Shown here piece after piece: positions 1-8,999 of a stretch of 8,999 nucleotides of DNA. A model generated the notes under the pieces. That model was not told the DNA's origin and searched no databases. It saw only the letters and a program-made list of their open reading frames with translations. How positions within the stretch are numbered: the stretch's first letter is position 1; each line of letters begins with the position of its first letter. This DNA comes from an uncultured Steroidobacter sp. (GTDB lineage Bacteria; Pseudomonadota; Gammaproteobacteria; Steroidobacterales; Steroidobacteraceae), in assembly GCA_946478975.1 (NCBI GenBank), contig CAMLEO010000290.1, positions 1-8,999 on the forward strand, read 5' to 3'. Position numbers and translations under genes: made by a program.

Positions 1-105
1 AACGGCGCTGTCGCACTTTGCCGTTGGTTTTCGACTCTTTGGAGGACGGCGTCAAAGCTCTGACGGAGTTATGACTCGTCTTTCAATTACAGACGACCAC
101 GGAGG
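1..105. other. Upstream region, no confident gene
   Basis: This stretch precedes the HAF-repeat gene. All three forward frames run in from the left edge and stop at 61-63 (frame 1), 72-74 (frame 3) and 107-109 (frame 2). Frame 3 ends in a plausible helix-like tail (DSLEDGVKALTEL, stop 72-74) and could be the end of an upstream gene cut by the window. Frame 2 contains a 12-codon ORF from ATG 71 whose TGA overlaps ATG 106. None can be called a gene from so little sequence. I see no convincing -35/-10 pair. Confidence 0.4.
101..105 (+). promoter_or_regulatory. Ribosome binding site deciding the HAF gene start
   Basis: GGAGG at 101-105 abuts ATG 106 with no spacer, so that ATG cannot be used efficiently. 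It lies 6 nt before ATG 112 and 12 nt before ATG 118, all in the same frame. The 6-nt spacing favours ATG 112. Confidence 0.7.
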
Positions 106-111
106 ATGACT

Positions 112-1161
112 ATGGATATGTCACTGCGCCCGAGAAACCTGTTCATCGGTCTCGCGCTGCTCGCTGCCCAGGCGGCTGCATCTGCCGCCCATGCGCAGAC
201 GGTTTATCAGCTCACGCCGCTCGGCACGCTCGGCGGGGACACAGCGGTGGTGTACGCGATCAACAATGTCGGCGACATCGTTGGCTGCTCGCAGGCTTTG
301 ATCAACGGTGCGCCCACGTCGCGAGCCTATGTTTATCGCAATGGTTTGATGATGGACATCGGCTCGCTCGCGACCGCCGGAACATCGTGTGCGTACGACG
401 TCAACGATGCGGGTGTGATCACCGGCACCTCCGCGGCCCCGACCGGTGAGTCGCGCGGCTTCGTTTATAGAAACGGTGCGATGACCAGTCTCGGCAATTT
501 CGGGACCTCGAGCAACGCCGTTGCGATCAACAACAATGGCCTCATCGCCGGCACAGCGAATGACTTCAACGGCAGCATCATTGGCGCCTTTCGAGCCGAC
601 TCGCGCGTGACGCCGCCGCAGATCGTCGACCTCGGCTCGTTGGGCGGTCCGGTCATGGCATCGAAGGGTATCAATGCCGCGGGCGACGTGGTTGGCTTCG
701 CGTCGAACGCGCAGTTCAGCGGCACGACGTTCTTGTATCAAAACGGCGTGCTCACTGACCTCGGCAATGTGCTCGGCTTTCCCAACGCGGCCACTGCGAT
801 CAATGATGTGGGCCAGGTGGTCGGCACGCGAACCGAAGGCGGTTATGTGTATGCGAACGGTGTCGCGACTACGTTGCCTTCGCTGGAGGGCAACGGCAGT
901 TCGCCGAACAGCATCAACAACAAGGGCCAGATCGTCGGCTCGTCGTGGACCGAGGGCGGTAGTCATGCATTCGTGATCACCCAGGGCCAGATCGTCGACC
1001 TCAACGATGCCATCGTGAGCACCAGCCCGGACAAGCCGTTCGTGACCTTGGTCAACGCCAAGGACATCAACGACAACGGCTGGATCGTCGCCGAGGGGGC
1101 CGACAGCCGCAACGGCGGCCGGCAAGCCGCCTACCTGCTGCGTCCGATGGTGACGCGCTGA
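112..1161 (+). CDS. Exported HAF-repeat protein
   Basis: Predicted 349-residue secreted protein of the 'extracellular repeat, HAF family'. The start at 112 is chosen because GGAGG (101-105) is 6 nt away; ATG 106 would add two residues. Residues 1-28 form a Sec-type signal peptide: SLRPRN, then a hydrophobic core, then AHA before QT. The rest is a tandem repeat with the core IN-x2-G-x-I/V-V-G, seen seven times: INNVGDIVG (50), VNDAGVITG (97), INNNGLIAG (139), INAAGDVVG (187), INDVGQVVG (230), INNKGQIVG (268) and INDNGWIVA (319). The linking strands read YxNGxxTDLG. There is no catalytic motif, membrane anchor or PEP-CTERM sorting tail; it ends in the YLLRP typical of the family. The biochemical role of the family is not established. 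It appears to be a single-gene unit, since a stem-loop follows the stop. Confidence 0.87.
   Translation: MDMSLRPRNLFIGLALLAAQAAASAAHAQTVYQLTPLGTLGGDTAVVYAINNVGDIVGCSQALINGAPTSRAYVYRNGLMMDIGSLATAGTSCAYDVNDAGVITGTSAAPTGESRGFVYRNGAMTSLGNFGTSSNAVAINNNGLIAGTANDFNGSIIGAFRADSRVTPPQIVDLGSLGGPVMASKGINAAGDVVGFASNAQFSGTTFLYQNGVLTDLGNVLGFPNAATAINDVGQVVGTRTEGGYVYANGVATTLPSLEGNGSSPNSINNKGQIVGSSWTEGGSHAFVITQGQIVDLNDAIVSTSPDKPFVTLVNAKDINDNGWIVAEGADSRNGGRQAAYLLRPMVTR
205..1098 (+). repeat. Seven HAF repeats within the CDS
   Basis: Degenerate tandem protein repeats of 38-51 residues, conserved at the IN-x2-G-x-I/V-V-G turn and the following DLGxLGG-type segment. Repeat 2 has V for I (VNDAG), and repeat 7 ends in IVA rather than IVG. 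Seven copies would suit a closed seven-bladed propeller-like ring; that fold is inference. Confidence 0.75.
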
Positions 1162-1187
1162 CGTGAGTTTCTAAACAGGCAAGCCCA

Positions 1188-1219
1188 ACTCCCGCAGCGC
1201 TGCCATGAGCTGCGGGAGT
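1188..1219. terminator. Perfect 11-bp stem-loop after the HAF gene
   Basis: ACTCCCGCAGC (1188-1198) pairs perfectly with GCTGCGGGAGT (1209-1219) around a 10-nt loop, 26 nt after the HAF stop codon. A weak 4-bp hairpin (CCTC 1220-1223 / GAGG 1230-1233) follows directly. There is no T-tract on either side, so it is not a canonical intrinsic terminator. It may protect the 3' end of the mRNA, act as a Rho-linked terminator, or be an operator. The same bases also read as a gene-like antisense peptide tail, which could explain the palindrome by chance. Confidence 0.4.
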
Positions 1220-1253
1220 CCTCGGTAGTGAGGGTCGCGGGCACACGTGGCTC

Positions 1254-1285
1254 TTCAGGTCGGCGTGCAGGCGAGCAATAATAAT
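1254..1285 (+). promoter_or_regulatory. Possible sigma-70 promoter for doxX-GH51
   Basis: An AT-rich spot in otherwise GC-rich sequence contains AATAAT at 1277-1282 and again at 1280-1285, each 5/6 to TATAAT. With a 17-nt spacer from the first copy, the -35 would be TTCAGG (1254-1259), only 3/6 to TTGACA. Transcription would start near 1290, about 35 nt before the DoxX start. The weak -35 makes this tentative. The rest of the 1162-1325 gap holds only the stem-loop listed separately. Confidence 0.3.
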
Positions 1286-1325
1286 CGAGAGTCCTGTGTG
1301 CGGCGAACATCGGCGAGGTCAACTC

Positions 1326-1718
1326 ATGCGTGACGCTTCCCTGACGGCGCTGGGCCGTTTATTTCTGGCCACATTGTTCCTGCTGAGCGGCTTTTCGAAA
1401 CTGACCAGCGCGGCGGCGACCACGGCGTACATCGCGTCGGCGGGGCTGCCGCTTCCCGGTGTTTCTTACGTGCTGAGCGTGATCGTCGAGATCGGCGGCG
1501 GATTGTTGCTGCTGGTTGGTTTCCAGACGCGCCTCGCCGCCGCGGTGCTGGCGCTATTCACGCTGGCGGCCGCGATTTTCTTTCATAACAACTTCACCGA
1601 TCAGAACCAGGTGATCCATTTCCTGAAGAACGTCGCCATCACGGGCGGGTTGCTGCAGGTGGCGGTGTGGGGTGCGGGGCAGTGGAGCATCGATGCCCGT
1701 CGTGCGCCGGCAGTTTAG
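1326..1718 (+). CDS. DoxX-family integral membrane protein
   Basis: A 130-residue inner-membrane protein of the DoxX/TQO-small-subunit-like superfamily. GAGG (1315-1318) lies 7 nt upstream of ATG 1326; an in-frame ATG at 1296 would add ten hydrophilic residues and lacks a good binding site. Four membrane helices are visible at about residues 7-27, 44-65, 67-87 and 98-118. The family signature LFLLSGFSKLT (17-27) is at the end of helix 1, and the loop before helix 4 reads HNNFTDQNQ...HFLKNVAI (87-105), a conserved DoxX feature. Length is normal for the family. Members have been linked to quinone or thiosulfate redox chemistry and oxidative-stress complexes, but most, including this one, have no defined reaction. 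The GH51 gene starts 10 nt after its stop, so they are probably co-transcribed. There is no obvious functional link between the two products. Confidence 0.88.
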   Translation: MRDASLTALGRLFLATLFLLSGFSKLTSAAATTAYIASAGLPLPGVSYVLSVIVEIGGGLLLLVGFQTRLAAAVLALFTLAAAIFFHNNFTDQNQVIHFLKNVAITGGLLQVAVWGAGQWSIDARRAPAV

Positions 1719-1728
1719 TGGACGACGC

Positions 1729-3714
1729 ATGAAATCAAAGCTGCTGTGCTGGCTGACCCTCTGCGTCGTCAACTGGGTCGTCAACGTCGCCTTCGGCGCG
1801 GACATCGAGATTCAGGTCGATAAACCGGGCGCGCAGGTCAGTCCTACGCTGTATGGCGCGTTCTTCGAAGACATCAACCGAGCTGGCGACGGCGGCTTGT
1901 ACGCCGAGCTGCTGCAGAATCGTTCGTTTGAGGATCACGAGGCGCCGATCGCCTGGACGTCGCTGATTAACACGAAGGCGAAGGCCGAGATTGCGTTGGA
2001 CCGATCCACGCCGCTCAATGCAAACAATCCCACCAGCCTCAGGATTCACATCGCCGACGCGGCCGGCGCGAGGGTCGGTGTGTTCAATCAAGGCTTCAAG
2101 GGCATCGTCGCCACCGGGAAATTTCCGGAGACGACGCAGCAGTGGCGCGATGAGTTCGATGCCGCTCAGCGCAGCCCCGTCAACGGCCTGGCCGTTATCG
2201 CACACTCGAAATATCGCTTCAGCGCTTACCTGCGGGCGCAGGCGCTTGCCGGCGCGATCCTCGTTTCGCTCGAAACTCAGAACGGCGAAGTCCTGGCGCA
2301 ACAGCGCATCGATGCGGTTCATGGCGAGTGGAGAAAGTTCGAGCTCACCCTGGCGCCGAAAAAATCCGAAGCCGATGCTCGGCTGGTGATAGCCACGACG
2401 GCCACCGGAACGTTCTGGCTCGACCAGGTCTCGCTCATGCCCGAGCAAACCTGGAAACATCGCAGCTTACGTCCCGACCTGGCGCAAATGATGGCCGACA
2501 TGAAGCCCGGACTGTTCCGGTTTCCCGGCGGCTCGTATTCCGAAGGTCACGTGCTCGCGCATGCGTGGCGCTGGAAGGAACACATTGGCGACATCGCGCA
2601 GCGGCCTGGCACCTGGAACATCTGGGGCTATCGCTCCACCGGCGCGTTGGGATTTCACGAGTATCTGCAGCTTGCTGAAGACCTCGGCGCGGAGCCGTTG
2701 TATGTCGCGCACGTCGGGATGGCGGAAAAAGATTTCGTGCCCATGAATGAGTTGGAGCCGTGGATCCAAGACGTGCTCGATGCGATCGAATATGCCAACG
2801 GCCCGGTGACCTCGAAGTGGGGCGCGCTGCGCGCCAGGTCTGGCCATCCCGCACCGTTCAATCTGAAGTATGTCGAGGTCGGTAACGAGAACGGCATGGG
2901 TTATCCGTGGGGCGGCGGTACGCGCGCCGATTATTTGCCGAGATACAAAGCCTTCTACGAGCGCATCAAAGCGAAGTATCCGCAGATCGTCATCGTTGCA
3001 AACATTCACACCGAGCCGGACGTTCCTGCGGACATCGTCGATGAGCATTACTACGAATCGTCCGATTGGTTCTTCCAGGCGGCGACCATGTACGACGGTT
3101 ACGACCGCTCCAAGCCGAAAGTTTATGTCGGCGAATATGCGGTGAAGCCGGATGCCGGCAACGGCAACATGCGCGCCGCGCTGGCCGAGGCTGCGTTTTT
3201 GACCGGGCTGGAACGTAACGCCGATGTCGTCGCGATGAGCTCGTATGCGCCGTTGTTTGCGAATCCGCATTGGCAGAAATGGAAGCCGGTCGCGATTTTG
3301 TTCGACAACACGCGGGTGTATGCGACGCCGGGCTATCACGTGCAGGTGATGTTCGCGACTCAGCGGCCGGATGTAGTCCTGCCGCTGCGCCTGTCGATGC
3401 CGGCGGCGCCGACGCCCACGCTGTTCGCGACCGCAGGGCTGAAGGGGGACAGCGGCGATCTGATTCTAAAGGTGGTCAATCGCGGCGCCGAGCCGACCAC
3501 AGCAAACATTGCTCTGGTCGGGCGCGCTCTGAAATATCGGCAGGTGAAAGCCACCGAGTTGTCCGCCAACGATCCGGCCGCCGAGAACACCTTCGAGCAG
3601 CCGAAAAAGATCGCACCGCGCGCCCGTACGCTGACGGCGTTGAACCAGGGTGGCAGCCACTCGTTCCCGCCGTATTCGGTGACGGTGCTGCGATGGTCAG
3701 TCGACGATAAATAA
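1729..3714 (+). CDS. Exported GH51 alpha-L-arabinofuranosidase
   Basis: A 661-residue glycoside hydrolase that should remove terminal alpha-L-arabinofuranosyl units from arabinan, arabinoxylan or their oligosaccharides, with retention of configuration. Residues 1-24 form a Sec signal peptide (MKSKLLCWLTL..., cleavage near AFGA), so it acts in the periplasm or outside. GAFFEDINRAGDGG (43-56) and LYAELLQNRSFED are hallmark GH51 N-terminal sequences. A CBM4/9-like beta module occupies about 70-238. The TIM barrel follows: FRFPGGSYSEG, then WNIWGYRSTG. The acid/base is E387 in VEVGNEN and the nucleophile is E469 in VYVGEYAV. The C-terminal beta-sandwich (Alpha-L-AF_C) fills about 500-655. Start 1729 is preferred for its compact signal peptide (GTGGA 1718-1722, 6-nt spacing). 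ATG 1693, with GTGGAG 5 nt upstream, is a real alternative adding 12 basic residues. The gene is 10 nt behind the DoxX gene, and its 3' end overlaps the convergent cupin by 18 nt. Length suits the long, eukaryote-like GH51 branch. Confidence 0.93.
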   Translation: MKSKLLCWLTLCVVNWVVNVAFGADIEIQVDKPGAQVSPTLYGAFFEDINRAGDGGLYAELLQNRSFEDHEAPIAWTSLINTKAKAEIALDRSTPLNANNPTSLRIHIADAAGARVGVFNQGFKGIVATGKFPETTQQWRDEFDAAQRSPVNGLAVIAHSKYRFSAYLRAQALAGAILVSLETQNGEVLAQQRIDAVHGEWRKFELTLAPKKSEADARLVIATTATGTFWLDQVSLMPEQTWKHRSLRPDLAQMMADMKPGLFRFPGGSYSEGHVLAHAWRWKEHIGDIAQRPGTWNIWGYRSTGALGFHEYLQLAEDLGAEPLYVAHVGMAEKDFVPMNELEPWIQDVLDAIEYANGPVTSKWGALRARSGHPAPFNLKYVEVGNENGMGYPWGGGTRADYLPRYKAFYERIKAKYPQIVIVANIHTEPDVPADIVDEHYYESSDWFFQAATMYDGYDRSKPKVYVGEYAVKPDAGNGNMRAALAEAAFLTGLERNADVVAMSSYAPLFANPHWQKWKPVAILFDNTRVYATPGYHVQVMFATQRPDVVLPLRLSMPAAPTPTLFATAGLKGDSGDLILKVVNRGAEPTTANIALVGRALKYRQVKATELSANDPAAENTFEQPKKIAPRARTLTALNQGGSHSFPPYSVTVLRWSVDDK

Positions 3715-4026
3715 CTTTGCGCCCACCGCCGTCGCCGAGCGATGCGGCTCGGCGTCGTCAGCGACGTGATAGCTCATGCCCGCTTTGAGCGTAAAGACCC
3801 GGCCGTCTTGCAATTCGGTGCGCAGCTCGCCTTCCAGGCACAGCAGGATGTGTCCTTTCGTGCACCAGTGATCGGCAACGTAACCGGGCGAGTATTCGAC
3901 CATGCGCACCCGCAGGTCGCCGAAACGTTGCGTGCGCCAGTAGGCGACGCCACTGTCACCTCGGTGCTCGGTTCGCTCCACGTGGGCCCAATCAACGGTG
4001 CCGAAAGGGATGTTGGACATTTTCAT
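3697..4026 (-). CDS. Small single-domain cupin (ADHWCTKGH type)
   Basis: A 109-residue cytosolic protein with a single cupin barrel and no signal peptide. The conserved block VRMVEYSPGYVADHWC (40-55) leads into H59, then CLEGEL (63-68), LKAGMSYHVAD (80-90) and EPH (93-95), ending in KLFIVD. H53, H59, E67 and H95 are candidate metal ligands. It resembles the small conserved cupins that NCBI names 'DHCW motif cupin fold protein' (Bacillus YdbB-like); I give that family name from memory. No enzymatic activity is established for them. A second in-frame ATG at 4018-4020 (MSNIPFG) is an equally possible start; neither has a clear Shine-Dalgarno. The stop lies inside the last codons of the convergent GH51 gene (18-nt overlap). 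It is divergent from the alpha/beta hydrolase across a 132-nt gap, so shared regulation is possible. Confidence 0.88.
   Translation of the reverse strand: MKMSNIPFGTVDWAHVERTEHRGDSGVAYWRTQRFGDLRVRMVEYSPGYVADHWCTKGHILLCLEGELRTELQDGRVFTLKAGMSYHVADDAEPHRSATAVGAKLFIVD
3733..3754 (+). terminator. Stem-loop just past the GH51 stop, inside the cupin gene
   Basis: CGCCGAGC (3733-3740) pairs with GCTCGGCG (3747-3754) around a 6-nt loop, 18 nt after the GH51 stop. It lacks a T-tract and lies in the coding sequence of the opposite-strand cupin, so it may only reflect codon content. It is the only terminator-like structure I see for the rightward transcript. Confidence 0.22.
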
Positions 4027-4158
4027 GAGGTGCGCGATCCATCGGAAGGAATTACAAGCACCTTACTATGAAACAATCCTTGCACCAACGGCCACGAAAC
4101 CTGCAGCCGTCTCGTTCATTGCTCATGGTGTGGCATTCGTGACGAGGAGGGCGCGTCG
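4027..4158. promoter_or_regulatory. Divergent promoter region between cupin and hydrolase
   Basis: A 132-nt gap that should hold promoters for the leftward cupin and the rightward hydrolase. It is less GC-rich than its neighbours, especially 4050-4080. For the cupin, TGTAAT (complement of 4051-4056) is 5/6 to a -10 box and sits 24 nt before ATG 4026, but no good -35 is seen. For the hydrolase no clear -35/-10 pair is visible. I found no obvious palindrome that would suggest a shared operator. Confidence 0.35.
4145..4150 (+). promoter_or_regulatory. Strong ribosome binding site of the hydrolase gene
   Basis: AGGAGG at 4145-4150, full match to the Shine-Dalgarno core, 8 nt before ATG 4159. It fixes the hydrolase start. 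Confidence 0.8.
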
Positions 4159-5015
4159 ATGTCGTCTCCAGCAAGGCGCTCGTTCCAGCTCACCGGCGGC
4201 ACGCAGCTGTCGTATATCACTGCCGGCAGCAAGGAACGCCCCGCGCTCTTGCTCATCCACGGCTTCCCGAGCTCGGCGAATACGTTTCGTGATGTGCTTG
4301 CGCCGCTGGCCGAAGTGGCTTACGTGATCGCGCCGGACCTGCCGGGCTTCGGTCGTTCCGACGTGTTGCAGGAGACGACATTCGACGGCCTGGCGGCCGC
4401 AGTTGCCGAGCTGATCGAGCATCTGAACGTTCGCGAGCGCTTCATTTATCTGCACGACTATGGAGCGCCCGTGGCGCTTCGGATCGCGATGACCGATCCG
4501 GATCGAGTGCGTGGCCTGATCATTCAAAACGCCAATGCGCATCGCACCGGGTTCGGGCCGCAATGGCAGGACACGATGGCGTTCTGGTCGCAACCCAATG
4601 CCCGGAATGCAGCTGCGGCGACGGCGCATCTGAGCTTGGAAGGCATTCGCGATCAGTACGTCTCGGGCGTGCCGGAGGACGTCGCTCGAAACATCTCACC
4701 TGCGGTTTGGGAAGAAGACTGGCGCGTGATGTCGCAGCCTGGTCGGCTCGACGCGCAGCGTGCGCTGATCGCCGACTACGGCAACTACGTTGGCAGGTTC
4801 GAAGCGATTTCAGATTACCTGCGCACGCGTCAACCGCCCGCGCTCATGGTTTGGGGGCGACACGATGTGTTCTTCGAACTCGCGGAGACGGTGTCCTGGA
4901 TGCAGGATTTGCCTCGGATGGAAGCTCACATCCTGGACAGCGGCCATTTCCTGCTGGAAACGCACGCTGCAACGGCAGGCAAGTTGATGCGGGACTTTAT
5001 CGGGCAAACGCGGCG

Positions 5016-8999
<3,984 letters not shown>

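Noticed and set aside
71..109. 12-codon leader ORF whose stop overlaps ATG 106
   Set aside because: The only purine-rich site (GGAG 65-68) is 2 nt from its ATG, too close. The frame is open back to the window edge, and there is no run of regulatory codons to suggest attenuation.
121..1125. Long minus-strand ORF (334 codons) opposite the HAF gene
   Set aside because: It is a mirror of a GC-rich repeat gene. Its protein is rich in Arg, Val, Asp and Ala with no domain, while the plus strand has a signal peptide, a ribosome site and clear family repeats.
1693..1731. Twin-arginine export signal for the GH51 enzyme
   Set aside because: RRQF lies too far from the hydrophobic core, is followed by more basic residues, and depends on the less likely start; a Sec signal explains the data.
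1735..2460. 241-codon minus-strand ORF opposite the GH51 gene
   Set aside because: It is a shadow of the GH51 coding sequence with an Arg-rich, low-information protein.

Overview
The window is GC-rich (around 60% by eye) and reads as ordinary bacterial chromosome from a Gram-negative organism. It carries exported proteins with Sec-type signal peptides, a periplasmic-sensor hybrid kinase and a secreted glycosidase. The combination of HAF-repeat protein, GH51 arabinofuranosidase, DoxX protein and a double-propeller hybrid kinase suggests a polysaccharide-degrading proteobacterium. A gammaproteobacterium of the Steroidobacter/Xanthomonadales type would fit, but that taxonomic placement is inference. 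I see no rRNA, tRNA, CRISPR array, insertion sequence, integrase or att site.

Layout, left to right. (1) 1-111: upstream region without a confident gene, ending in a strong GGAGG. (2) 112-1161 (+): exported HAF-repeat protein with seven repeat cores. (3) 1162-1325: intergenic, with a perfect 11-bp stem-loop and an AT-rich spot that may be a promoter. (4) 1326-1718 (+): DoxX-like four-helix membrane protein, followed after 10 nt by (5) 1729-3714 (+): exported GH51 alpha-L-arabinofuranosidase with both catalytic glutamates visible. These two probably form one transcript. (6) 3697-4026 (-): small cupin whose 3' end overlaps the 3' end of the GH51 gene by 18 nt. (7) 4027-4158: divergent promoter region. 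(8) 4159-5109 (+): alpha/beta hydrolase with an aspartate nucleophile. (9) 5016-8999 (-): a very large hybrid sensor kinase whose 3' end overlaps the hydrolase by 94 nt and whose reading frame is still open at the right edge.

How the genes may work together. The GH51 enzyme would release arabinose from arabinan or arabinoxylan fragments in the periplasm or outside the cell. The kinase has an N-terminal export signal, fourteen regularly spaced propeller-blade motifs (two seven-bladed propellers), a Y_Y_Y-type domain, one membrane helix, a histidine kinase core and two intact receiver domains, but no Hpt and no DNA-binding domain. Related propeller kinases in Bacteroidetes sense oligosaccharides, so a link between kinase and GH51 is reasonable but unproven. 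The kinase lies on the other strand and is separated from the GH51 gene by the cupin and the hydrolase. The HAF protein, cupin and hydrolase have no assignable substrate.

I did not find a clearly undescribed system. The points most worth checking are the output of the double-propeller kinase, the two convergent 3' overlaps, the tyrosine after the hydrolase nucleophile, and an apparent insert in the GH51 N-terminal module.
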